From Lineus longissimus (Eukaryota; Nemertea; Pilidiophora; Heteronemertea; Lineidae): a DNA stretch of 64,000 nt. Shown here in pieces: positions 41,642-50,925 of this stretch. The translations under genes and the position numbers were made by a program. A model generated the notes under the pieces. That model was not told where the DNA came from. It saw nothing but the letters and a program-made list of their open reading frames with translations, and did not search any database. The stretch covers positions 2,976,001 through 3,040,000 of the forward strand of contig NC_088322.1 in assembly GCF_910592395.1 (NCBI RefSeq). The letters are read 5' to 3'. The first letter of the stretch is position 1. Each line of letters opens with the position of its first letter.

Positions 41642-41878
41642 TTACTTCATAATATTTCTGGGTAGGATTCCTTGATCGTAAAGGTACTCTAATGTTCCAT
41701 TACTAATAGCTACAGTTCCTCCCAGTTTAAGAATTTCCTCTAGGTTGGCCTGACTTGGGGGACCAATATTGATTCTCAAGAACCTTTTCAGTAACATAGA
41801 GTAACCAATTGTTGTTGATGCCAACAGTAAACTTTGATACAGTGTATTTATGATATCTTTCTTTCCTGGTGTATCCAT
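41642..41878 (-). CDS. Polinton small conserved-looking protein
   Basis: 78 residues, ATG in TTAAATG. A short amphipathic helix (LYQSLLLASTTIGYSML) is followed by NIGPPSQANLEEILKLGG. It sits between the penton-like and capsid genes in the same direction. I believe similar short proteins accompany capsid genes in invertebrate Polintons, but I cannot assign a role. Confidence 0.58.
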   Translation of the reverse strand: MDTPGKKDIINTLYQSLLLASTTIGYSMLLKRFLRINIGPPSQANLEEILKLGGTVAISNGTLEYLYDQGILPRNIMK

Positions 41879-41935
41879 TTAATTACTTAGAAAATCACTA
41901 ATAAAACTCATTTATCTAGTATTCAGTGTTGGAGC

Positions 41936-41965
41936 GAACTTTGTTCTTGCAGCACCTCAGTGCTG
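41936..41965. repeat. Diverged double-hairpin element after the capsid gene
   Basis: GAACTTTGTTC, then TTG, then a 6-bp stem CAGCAC/GTGCTG with loop CTCA. It lies between the capsid stop (41999, minus) and the 78-residue gene. Confidence 0.7.
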
Positions 41966-41998
41966 GAGTGAAGCAATCTGAGAATTCTGGATGTTTAC

Positions 41999-43213
41999 CT
42001 AGGCGTCAGAAACCATGAATATGTGCATTTTGTATGGTCCCTTTCCAGATTTCTTTGTAATAGATAATTGAATACCATCTTTTGTGTTCTGGAGCTTCTT
42101 TCCTGATCCGTGAAGGCGATTATCCTCAGAAGTTCTCAGGTCCAACCATAAACCATAGTGATTAGAATCACCATAGTATTTCTCCATGGTCATGTTACAG
42201 TCATGAGTTTTCTTCAAATCTTCAGACATAAAATGTTTCTTGATCTCCTCCCATTGATCCATCATTCTCATTCCTTCTGGGAACACCTGATTGGCAACAC
42301 CCTCTATTGTGATCTGCACTTTACTTATGTTAGGGTTTTCAAACTTCTCTGAATCTCTAGCTCCATCTACATAGTCAGACACAAACAGTAATAATAATCC
42401 TTTAATAGACATTCTTGGAAAGTTGATGTTCTCATTAATTAGTGTTTCATTAGCAGTAACATTGACTGTCTTAAAATGGTCTACCCAATCATAAAATATT
42501 GAGAATCCAGAGTTGTACTTGTTACTCAATTGACTAGCAATCATCTTATTAGTAACCGTGTCGTATTCAAAACAAATATTCTCTAGTTTGTAGCCCATGC
42601 TAGCTGTGGTTGTGGTGACTATGATTTCCTCCTTTGGTGCTAAAGTTATTTCAATAATCACATCTTCTTGAATTGGAAACTTGTAAAATGGAGCATGATG
42701 ATGGAATAGTTCAAAATCTAATGGTATTTTGTACTTCTTGTCAAACACTTTCTTTAAAGTCTTTTCATTAGCTGTTTCTCCAGTGACATCAGCTTCAGCG
42801 ACTCCTGATCTTAATTCTCTAAGATTTTTTGACTGAATACCCTGAAAAACTCTATCATTTCTTTCTTCTTCTGTAAACCACAGATCTTTAAATGTAGAAT
42901 AATGACTGTATTCGTCAAGGTCAAATATCTGCTCTGTTCCCCACTTAACCACCATCTTTGAAATCAGGTTTCTACCAAGATTATTTACAACACTATTTTT
43001 AGAATCACCAGAAATGGTTACATCAGCAGACAGATAAAGAGATTTAGGTACAAAGAATGTATTCTCTCGCAATGCCGGTATTCTAACATACAGTGTTTCT
43101 TTGGGGTTAGCAGATGATGGGTTATGAGTAATGATATGATGCTGCCTCTCAGCTTTCAAACCAAGTGGAATCTTATGTGCCCTTTCGGTATTTAATAAAT
43201 ATCCTGTTGCCAT
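41999..43213 (-). CDS. MCP: Polinton major capsid protein (double jelly-roll type)
   Basis: 404 residues; the ATG has TAAATAGAAA upstream. It is beta-rich throughout, with YVRIPALRENTFFVPKSLY (~42-60), LISKMVVKWGTEQIFDLDEY (~83-102), a PLDFELFHHHAPFYKFPIQ stretch (~165-183) and EVIIEITLAP-like strands after it, and a second barrel after ~210 ending MHIFMVSDA. Location beside the penton-like and ATPase genes, length and motifs match the PY/MCP protein of Polintons predicted to form icosahedral virions. No frameshift was seen, so this copy encodes an intact capsid protein. Assignment is by pattern recognition, not by a structure search. Confidence 0.8.
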   Translation of the reverse strand: MATGYLLNTERAHKIPLGLKAERQHHIITHNPSSANPKETLYVRIPALRENTFFVPKSLYLSADVTISGDSKNSVVNNLGRNLISKMVVKWGTEQIFDLDEYSHYSTFKDLWFTEEERNDRVFQGIQSKNLRELRSGVAEADVTGETANEKTLKKVFDKKYKIPLDFELFHHHAPFYKFPIQEDVIIEITLAPKEEIIVTTTTASMGYKLENICFEYDTVTNKMIASQLSNKYNSGFSIFYDWVDHFKTVNVTANETLINENINFPRMSIKGLLLLFVSDYVDGARDSEKFENPNISKVQITIEGVANQVFPEGMRMMDQWEEIKKHFMSEDLKKTHDCNMTMEKYYGDSNHYGLWLDLRTSEDNRLHGSGKKLQNTKDGIQLSITKKSGKGPYKMHIFMVSDA

Positions 43214-43287
43214 TTTCTATTTATTTACTAGTAAAATTATGTACATGCAGTGAACAGTGCCAACATCATATATCAGGTAAAATGCAC

Positions 43288-43554
43288 GGAAAAAAGCTAT
43301 TGACGTGTACTTTCTGTTGGAATACAGTAAGTCATGATTACATTAACCCATTGAGCTCTAGTATTCCCTTACCATTTCCCTGACCATTTCATTGCAACGC
43401 TTCACTGGGAATCTAATGAATGATAGAATATATGTATTGTGGTGTCTGGTTCTTAGGGGTTTCTAAGCTATTTTGAGACAAAAAGGCCTGTAAGGGCTTT
43501 TGTTAAAATAGCTTAGAATTACCGACATTCCTACCACCACAATACATATATTCT
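43288..43554. repeat. Polinton right terminal inverted repeat with internal foldback
   Basis: Reverse complement of 17306-17561 with a few substitutions and a short insertion near 43365-43390. The 132-base foldback module recurs at 43423-43554. Confidence 0.9.
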
Positions 43555-43605
43555 TCTATTGAAGATACCCTCTGTTTTCAGACTGTGAAGTCGCCAACTA
43601 TGATG

Positions 43606-43690
43606 TCACCCTTAGTGACGTCATGTGACGATCGACCTCTTGACCTTTTTGCGAACTCTGCGTGCGGACCGTCTTTTGGAGCGCCTTCAA
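43606..43690 (+). repeat. Ngaro A1 repeat
   Basis: Begins TCACCCTTAGTGACGTCATG and matches A2 at 49481 for about 65-80 bases before diverging. Confidence 0.85.
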
Positions 43691-44139
43691 TTTTTTAGGT
43701 ATGTTTGCCGTATTTAGCCGCTTTGCGTCGAATTTTTTGGAGAATTGAAAGCGTATATGGTTACGCTCTTCGATTAGCGAAGTTTTGCATCATATGGTTG
43801 ATGCTAGTGGATTTGGAATATGGAAACAAATTGGAGTCGTCTATGGTGACGATTAGCCGTATGGTCGGCCATGATGTTTTGTGTGCACGATGCACAGCCT
43901 TGTGAACTGTGCCATAGTCGCGGGTGTCCGAGTTCGGGTCATCCGACTTTCGGTAATTCAATGGGCTGGTTAGTCCGGTGTTGGTGCGCCAGTCGCATTG
44001 CCATCGTGTTTGGCGTTATAGCTTGTCAGGCCTACACTGCCAAACGACGCAATTCAGGATGCCAGGATCTTTATTATTACCCCGGAGCAAAAATCGCTAC
44101 CCCGGATCATAACAGTGCATTTCCTTCTAGATTGGGAAA

Positions 44140-45381
44140 ATGGTCCTCCTTTCTACTACCGTTTTGAAGAAGCACCACTCTTTACTGGGTAAAGATTTAG
44201 TTCCCCTACTGAAGCGACTCAAAAGCCTGGATAAAATACCAGAAGTCCTAGCCAGCCCAAGAGCAGGAGTTGTAGTGGAGGACATCGAGATATCCGAAGT
44301 GGATGACTACGTTAGACAGATTACAGGCACCGGCGGTCTAGACCTCCTAGACGCGGGTAGTGTGGAAGAAAATCCGTACCACGCACGTCTGCTCCTACAC
44401 GTAGCGGTCCTAATGGCTAATGAATGTGGGCAGCCAGTTGGGCAGCCCCTCCATCAGGTGAGTTTTGGATATCTTTGACACACGCATGCTCGCCGTTGTG
44501 TTCTGCCTCATTCAATCACTTTCTAAGATTCTCTTTAGTTTCATATATTGTATGTGGTTAATACCGTAGTTAAGCATCTTTCCGCCATGTTCCTGCTTAG
44601 AGTTGTCACGTCTCACAGGGTCCAATTTGTTGCAGACCCCTTCGACTTCTCGAGTCCCACCAGCAAAGAAGGCTAGGCTTGATATACCAACTCAGATAGC
44701 TGAAGTGCCCGACGGCGGTTTTGCCCGCCAGGACGTGGAGATACCTACTCGCCCCACTTCTGACGCCGTTAGGGACAAGGTGAGATCCCTTTGCCTCCAG
44801 AACCACCCCAACGAAAGCCTACTCCTTTTACTCCTGGATGATCTGGCCAGGGCGGCAACTTCAGCGAAAGCCAAGGACGCTGCGTTATTTGAAGAACTGT
44901 CAAGACAAGCACGGATTAATCGAGGGAGCCTAGCTCTCCCCCCTTTCGTATTGAGTATTTTAGGAGAAGGGGCATCTGACCCCGTTTCTAAGGCCCTGGC
45001 TAAGGGGCTCAGAGAAAGGAAAGCTGAGGCGGCGCTTTCAAAGGCGGATAAAGGGGAAAGCAAAAAAGAGTCTAAATCTCCTTTACAGGGATTGTACCCA
45101 ACCCCCCCTGCCCACGACTTTGGCGCTCAGCATCCTTTTCAGTACCCCCCTGCCACGCCGCCTCAGCCTTTCCCGCATCAGTCCTCCCCCCTCAGTCCTA
45201 CCCCCCTCAGTCCACAGGTTATGGTTACCAGTTCCGCCCTTATTCGGGTGGCTCTAGGGGTAGGGGTAGGGGTTACCAAGGCCGTAACTCAGGTTGTTTC
45301 CTGTGTGGATCTACCCAGCATTGGGTGCGTTATTGTGACAAGTTAAAGGATTTTAAGGAAACCAACAAAGATGGGAACTAG
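44140..45381 (+). pseudogene. gag: Ngaro gag-like gene, two exons, frameshifted
   Basis: Exon 1 44140-44457 and exon 2 from 44636, joined by a 178-bp intron with GTGAGT donor and TTGTTGCAG acceptor in matching phase. The N-terminal part is helical; the middle is Ala/Lys-rich, then Pro-rich. In the original frame the sequence then loses meaning (from ~45215), whereas another frame encodes a Gly/Arg-rich stretch and a zinc knuckle (CFLCGSTQHWVRYC) ending at TAG 45379-45381. The switch falls in a run of C's (about 45195-45225), so a homopolymer indel is likely. The first two bases of the frame also depend on an unverified start. Confidence 0.72.
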
Positions 45382-45581
45382 GCAGTATGATGGTTAAACA
45401 GTTAGATAAACTACCGGTAGGTTTTATCCTGTGCAATCCGTTCAAGGATGCTTGGAATTAATACTGTAATTTTTTCATTCCGGCTGTTTTACTGCCCCCG
45501 GTTTCTTATCATATCGCATCCATTTTGACTCTCAGCTTCTGACCTAATTGGCCTCTTGTGCCTTAGTGGCCCTTCCACCAC

Positions 45582-47827
45582 GTGGGTCGTTGGCTGAGGA
45601 GTCTTCCCGTCCTTAATTGCATTTTCTTTTATCAGATGATGCTGCCGTTCAAAACTCCTGATTGGGAAATGTCGGTGCCTTTTGATCCCCTCATGGCCGC
45701 CAGTAAGGTTAAGCGTGATCCGGAGTGGACCTTCTTAAAATCCAAGGACGGGGAGGCTCCTCAGACTTCGACCACAAATCCCCATTTCGAGCAAGTATTA
45801 ACAGAGAATGCGCCGTTTAATGTTTACACTTTGCCATTACGGGACCCAGGCGCGTTTATCTCCGGCGGTTTACACGCGTGTAGTGATGAATGGGAAAACA
45901 ATTTTGACTTCTGTAAACTCAGAGACGTTACCCCTTGACGACATAGCTTCTTGGATAAAACACAGGGTCGATATTTCAAAATTTCTAAGGCCATTTTCAG
46001 GGAAATTCAAGGGCAAAGACTTTAACTCAGATGCACCACCTCCTACGTTTTTACCTAATGCCCCTTCCTGCATAGAATTTTCTGAGTTTATCACTTCAGA
46101 ACTAGAGAAAAAGATAGCTCACGGTGCAATAACATTGTTAGGTAAGGTCGGAGAATGTGAACTTCCGAGCCTAATCCTACCACTTACACGAATACAGTAG
46201 AGCCACGAATGTGCCATGATGAAAGATTCCTTAATCTATGGATTAAATATTGCCCATTTAAACTAGAAAATTTACAGCACATTCACAGGTTGGTAGGACC
46301 CGGCGCCCGCATGATATCTTGTGACGAAAAATCCGGATACCACCACATTAAACTGACTGAATCATCTAGAGCGTACTTTGGAATTCAATTCGCAGGTTGG
46401 GTCATGGTGTACAACACACAACACACTGGGTGGAAGGCCTCCGCCTTTGTTTATCAGAGTGTCGGCATGGTTGCTACGGAGTACCTCAGGTCCTTCAATA
46501 TACCCACAACTCAATATATCCTCTTCGCGCATCGGATGGGTATATCATAGTGGATATCTTTCGCATTCGCTATGCGGTATTAGAGCTCTTGACAAGGTTG
46601 GGCTATACCTTCGCTCTCTTGAAGAGTTTCTTCGATCCTATAACTGCGCTTAAGTATTTGGGTTTTATAATAGACTCAGTAAGACAAGCGTTTATGCTAC
46701 CCCCAGCTAAACTAGCTTCTTTCAAATTAGTCAGGGACCATATTCTACAGGCCAAGTGGGTACATTTGAAAACCCTGCAGCGCTTCGCTGGGAAGTGCAT
46801 CTCCCTTGGGTTGGCCGTGCCTGCCGCAAGGCTATATATACGAGTTGTCAACTCTGCTATTTCTAAAGCATACAAGAACGACCGCCAATTAGTTTCCGTA
46901 TCCCCGCAACTAAGCAAAGAGGTAGAGCACTGGAAATTTTTAGATACGTGGCAAGGTTGCATGGCGTGGCGACCGGAGGCACACAGAATTATCCTCCTTG
47001 CTACCGATGCATCTCTCTACAAGTATGGCGCGACGATCCTCTCAGGCGAGAATTCAGGCATGACCCTATCCGACTTCTGGCCAAACAATGACAATAGACC
47101 AATTCACCTAAAGGAGGCCACCGCTCTGCTGTCAGCTTTACAGTCATTACGTCCCCAGCTGGCAAACACCAGAGTGGATGCTTTGACCGATAGCCAAGCC
47201 GTTATGTACTCCTGGCAGAATCAAGGTTCAAAGGACCCGGCCTTGACTGCTATAATCAAGCAGATATTTCAATTGGTTTATGAGGCCAGTATAGAGTTGA
47301 ACCTTAGGTACATCGCATCTGCGCAAAACCCGGCGGACGCTCCTTCAAGGGCCATCTCTAGAGAGGACAGAATGTTGTCGGAACACTCATGGCAGTTGGT
47401 GCAACAAAGTTTCGGACCGCACTCGGTAGACCTCATGGCCCTAGATAGCAACGCCATGCTTAATTCCTCCGGTTCCCCTTTGAAACACTTCACTCCTGAT
47501 CCCTCCCCATGCTCCGCAGGGGTAAACGTGTTTGCGCAGGACATTTCGAACGAGAAGAACCCGTATGTCTTTCCCCCTACCCCACTTATCTTTCCGGTCC
47601 TAAAGTTCTTGTCGGAGAGCGGTGTAAAAGAATGTTCGGTGGTCCTTCCCTTCACATCCTCAGCCCCTGTTTGGGCCCCATTCCTTAACTTATATACCAT
47701 AGACTCGCTTTATTTGGGTAAGCTAAGGGTAACAGACATAGTGAAATTGCCTACTAAAAAGGGCTACGTTTTAGACAGAGTAGGGCTGTTGTGCCCTCTC
47801 ATTGTTCATAGGCTCAGATTACTCTAG
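45582..47827 (+). pseudogene. Ngaro reverse transcriptase/RNase H gene, multiply frameshifted
   Basis: Fragments in successive frames read as DIRS/Ngaro RT-RNase H: WIKHRVDISKFLRPF and FKGKDFNSDAPPP (~45950-46030), MCHDERFLNLWIKYCPF (46209), DEKSGYHHIKL and GWKASAF, then a continuous frame 46560-47827 with KYLGFIIDS, LKTLQRFAGKCISL, LATDASLYKYGA (RNase H Asp) and SAQNPADAPSR. Frame changes lie near 45905, 46190 and 46525. The catalytic YIDD box is replaced at about 46518 (reads YILF in the local frame). The C-terminal extension with HSVDLMALDSN is typical of these elements. The copy is inactive. Confidence 0.85.
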
Positions 47828-47876
47828 TGTCATTATTTATTTCCAGGCCCTTGTAAAGGGAAAGGTAGTGAGCATT

Positions 47877-49039
47877 ATGGACCTGCATCTTATAAACCAA
47901 AGATTACATGCACTTGACTCCTCCTGGGACTCTTCTCCAACCGGAAAGCGTAGGAAAAGCGTCAAGGAGTCTCTATCCCGCTTCCTGCAGGATCTGCCGG
48001 ACGATACCACTTTATATACGTGTTCGACGGAGGATATCCGCAAGTTTTTAGTGTGGAGAGATCATTATGGGAAGACTAAGGTCCACAGCACTCATTGCCC
48101 TTCCCTAGGCCTGAAACAAACCAAAGATTGTCCTTGCCCGATCAGGTTGGCAGCAGGTTCGGTTAGCAACCTACTATCAACACTTGTCGTAATCTTCGAA
48201 TCAATAGGTCGAGGTCGTATATGGGACATTGCGCACACGTCGGGCAACCCGGCAAAATCTCCACTGCTCAATAGATATGCAAAGCAGGTAGGAGAGGAGC
48301 AGGGTAGGGCACATATTTCGCCTAAGCAAGCAACCCCCATATTTCTCGGGAAGGTTAAAAAGATTTCACAATATATAAGAAACCAACTTTCCAGACCGGA
48401 TATTTCTCTAAGGCAAAGGTTCGTGTTGCTCAGGGATAGAGCCTTCCTTACTTTGCAATTCTTTGCGGGCGACAGAGCCTCGGATCTCTCGTCCATACCG
48501 TATCAAGAGGTCAGGCGCCTCCATGATGGTACAGGGATTAGGCTCTGCCACACGTTTACCAAAACCTGCCGCAACCCTCAGCACAAACCGAACTCCTTTG
48601 TCGTAAAGAAATGTCTCGACGAGGCTTTGTGTCCGATCCTTGCTTTACAACAGTACCTCGAGTGGTCCACTTCTTCGGGGGTTGATCTATCCTCGGGATT
48701 TCTCTTTAGAATGGTGAACGAAGCTGGAGTGGTCTTAGATGAGCATATCTCTTACCTGGCCATTTACGCCCGGCTTAGAGAGTACCTTCATATCCTCGGC
48801 ATCTTTCAAGGTGAAACCCCCCATAGTTTAAGGGCGGGATGTGCGGTCACCCTAGGAATGTCCGGAGCTGCACAAAACGAACAGCAAATGATGGATCACC
48901 TAGGGTGGCACATCCCGGAGTCATCAAGGTACTACTCTATTCCGCCTTAGTAGCAGAAAGACTAGCTAGAGCAGCCTCCGTCTCACAAGAAATCGAGACT
49001 ACATTCCATATCCTCACGGATGAGGGCTCGCCCTTCTAG
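47877..49039 (+). pseudogene. Ngaro tyrosine recombinase gene, frameshifted near the 3' end
   Basis: The likely start is ATG 47877 (MDLHLINQRLHALDSSW); the open frame extends a little upstream across a possible AG acceptor. Family motifs: FFAGDRASDLSS with the first catalytic Arg, HSLRAGCA with His and second Arg, DHLGW with the His/Trp position, and SRYYS with the nucleophile Tyr. The frame ends at a stop at 48948-48950, but the expected C-terminal tail (VAERLARAASVSQEIETTF) continues in another frame to 49039, so one indel lies near 48940. The core catalytic residues are all present. Confidence 0.85.
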
Positions 49040-49406
49040 GACTGCCCCACAATACGGTAGCAAATTTTGGCGTTACGGAATTATTTATTTATACTTGTTA
49101 TACCAGAGACAATCAAATATTACTGTTAACTCCACAGGAAATCGCTCCAGGTATGCATTTTGCTTTAATTGTTAAAACGAATTTATTTATTTGATGGCAC
49201 GTTCTGTTCTGTTTGGTGTTATCTGTTTCTATCACTGCCACTACTGGCGTATTTTGGAATAAATTTTTGACGTTACAATTCCGTCTCCACTTCCTTTCTT
49301 CTTTGCAAGTATTGGGAAAGTTTAAGGAAAGTTATGGGAGGGTTAGAGGAGAAAGCGAAATACAATTTCGGCTCAGAAACCAACTGAGGCGAACCACTTC
49401 GGTGCG
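49040..49406 (+). other. Ngaro 3' non-coding spacer
   Basis: Between the recombinase gene and B1. No gene or repeat recognised; AT-rich at first, then purine-rich. Confidence 0.6.
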
Positions 49407-49485
49407 GGGTTTGCCTGATTTTCCCCAATACTTGTCTCGCTCCTTTAAGAGAGGAACATGACGGCACTAAGGATGAGGTATCACC
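49407..49485 (+). repeat. Ngaro B1 repeat
   Basis: 79 bases from GGGTTTGCCTGATTTTCC to GAGGTATCACC, repeated at 49790-49868 with one visible difference (GGATGAGG versus GAATGAGG). Confidence 0.9.
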
Positions 49486-49868
49486 CTTAGTGACGTCATG
49501 TGACGATCGACCTCTTGACCTTTTCGCGAACTCGGCGGGAGGCCGGCGCCCTTGGAGCCCTTCTCTTTTGGGTGCCCCCTGGAATTCACAAGGAACTATG
49601 GACATCTCTCACGTACTGACCCTGAGTTTCGCCCCTCCGCCCCCTTTTGGAGCCAGGTGTTGCCCTTCCTGCGGCCATCTCTATTTCGGAACCGTGCATT
49701 TCTCAGGTCGTTCCCCCCCCCCCCCCCCCCTCACCCCCCCTTTGTTATCGGGTTACGGCGTGTCTTCGGCTTCCTCCCCTTTCAGGAGCGGGTTTGCCTG
49801 ATTTTCCCCAATACTTGTCTCGCTCCTTTAAGAGAGGAACATGACGGCACTAAGAATGAGGTATCACC
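49481..49868 (+). repeat. Ngaro A2 and B2 repeats
   Basis: A2 starts TCACCCTTAGTGACGTCATG, contains a long poly-C run near 49711-49729, and is followed by B2 (49790-49868), the second copy of B1. Confidence 0.88.
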
Positions 49869-50383
49869 AAGTCACGGCGCATCAGGTAGTGACGCATCAG
49901 GTAGTTATTTGGATGACTTTGATATCTCGCAAGGCAGCCCCACTTTTGGCATCACTTGAAGATGTCGAAGAATAATCCGCATTATGAAGGGTCTCCAATT
50001 AGAAGCCCAACACCACCACCGTTTGAGAGGTAAGAATATAGGCCTACAGAGGGTAAAAAAATGTATAAATAGGCATAACGGGCACGTTGTTTTAAAAGTG
50101 CTCTTCTCCTACTGTAGTAAATGCAGCTTGGTCGTTAGAGACCACTGAAATATCCCGTCAAGCCGAAACTAGAGTGTTCTGTAGTACCGGTACATGTAGT
50201 AGGTCAATGAAGGCGGATGACACGTTGTGTCACTTCTGCTGGAGACAAAGCCGTATAATTATAGCAATGATGAAAACTACTGTTACTTGAAAACCCCTTC
50301 AGTGGAGTTTCCTTTTAAAATGGCTGGTTTTTTTCCAACAGAACGCAAACGCAAGTGAAGCACAACCCTGCGTCAAAAGACCA
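49869..50383 (+). repeat. Left arm of the Harbinger long inverted repeat
   Basis: Reverse complement of 52522-53045 with scattered substitutions. Continues leftward, beyond the Ngaro insertion, as 43555-43605. Confidence 0.92.
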
Positions 50384-50674
50384 AATGCGTCTGCTGCTGT
50401 CGGGGTTGCCATCGGGACACCGGAAGCGAAATCCTCTAAGACCGCACCTTCTCCAACGCCAACTGCCGAACTGGTCACCATTGAGGAACAACGCCTGGAA
50501 ATCTACAAGCAGCGGCTAAAGCTTGAAGAAAAAAGAACGAAGTTGACAGAGACGGCTGTAGAATTGCTTCAAACCTTGGTGTCTATTGATAAAGATAAAG
50601 TGAAGGGCAATGAAAGTCTTGTAGACAAGTCAAAGGATGATGTACATGTACCTGTTAATATTTTTGAGCAATAA
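49872..50674 (+). pseudogene. Harbinger Myb/SANT-like gene, last two exons
   Basis: An exon ending at about 50031 (donor GAGAG/GTAAGAA) is acidic and Ser/Pro-rich (DDFDISQGSPTFGIT; the local frame has one change near a TGA at 49958). The final exon, starting at about 50358, encodes NASAAVGVAIGTPE then a coiled coil with EEQRLEIYKQRLKLEEKR and ends at TAA 50672-50674. Such an N-terminal SANT plus C-terminal coiled-coil protein is the DNA-binding partner of Harbinger transposase. The SANT exon is absent from this copy. Confidence 0.65.
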
Positions 50675-50925
50675 GGATGCAGACCAAGAAGTAAGTTGTG
50701 GGTCTCAGTATATTTCATTAAATTTTGCCCTTCACATCTGAAAGAATGGACTGGCCTATTTCAACACGGAAGTGCGGTAAATATTTGTAAGCCAATAAAG
50801 TTCATAGTTGACCTAAATGTTTTCCACAAGCCAAATTAGCATCTGAAAGTGTGTTTCACTTTGTCTTTAGTTTGAAATTAAATTCTGATAAGTTCGGTAA
50901 CACTTCTTTACATTTTCTTCTTCAG

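Larger units (their letters stand above)
17306..43554. mobile_element. Polinton/Maverick DNA transposon (with nested BEL-2)
   Basis: Terminal inverted repeats start AGAATATATG at 17306 and end CATATATTCT at 43554; the AG...CT termini match the known Polinton ends. Without BEL-2 the element is about 18.8 kb, within the usual 15-20 kb. It encodes protein-primed PolB, integrase with chromodomain, packaging ATPase, major capsid protein and penton-like proteins, which is the diagnostic Polinton set. The 6-bp target duplication expected for Polintons is absent: the left flank is AACATC and the right flank TCTATT. The gene order is five genes on plus, one on minus, PolB on plus, then a minus-strand block interrupted by the plus-strand ATPase. 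Confidence 0.93.
43606..49868 (+). mobile_element. Ngaro-type (DIRS superfamily) tyrosine-recombinase retrotransposon, decayed
   Basis: Split direct repeats in the order A1 (from 43606), coding region, B1 (49407-49485), A2 (from 49481), B2 (to 49868), the arrangement known for Ngaro elements. It encodes gag, reverse transcriptase/RNase H and a tyrosine recombinase. There is no target duplication, as expected for recombinase-mediated insertion. The empty site is preserved in the inverted Harbinger copy: there, bases complementary to the two Ngaro flanks meet directly near 53042-53047. Several frameshifts in all three genes show the copy is inactive. Confidence 0.9.

Noticed and set aside
49552-49959. 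Proline/phenylalanine-rich frames across Ngaro A2-B2
   Set aside because: They cross the poly-C tract and the repeat boundaries; they are by-products of repeat composition.
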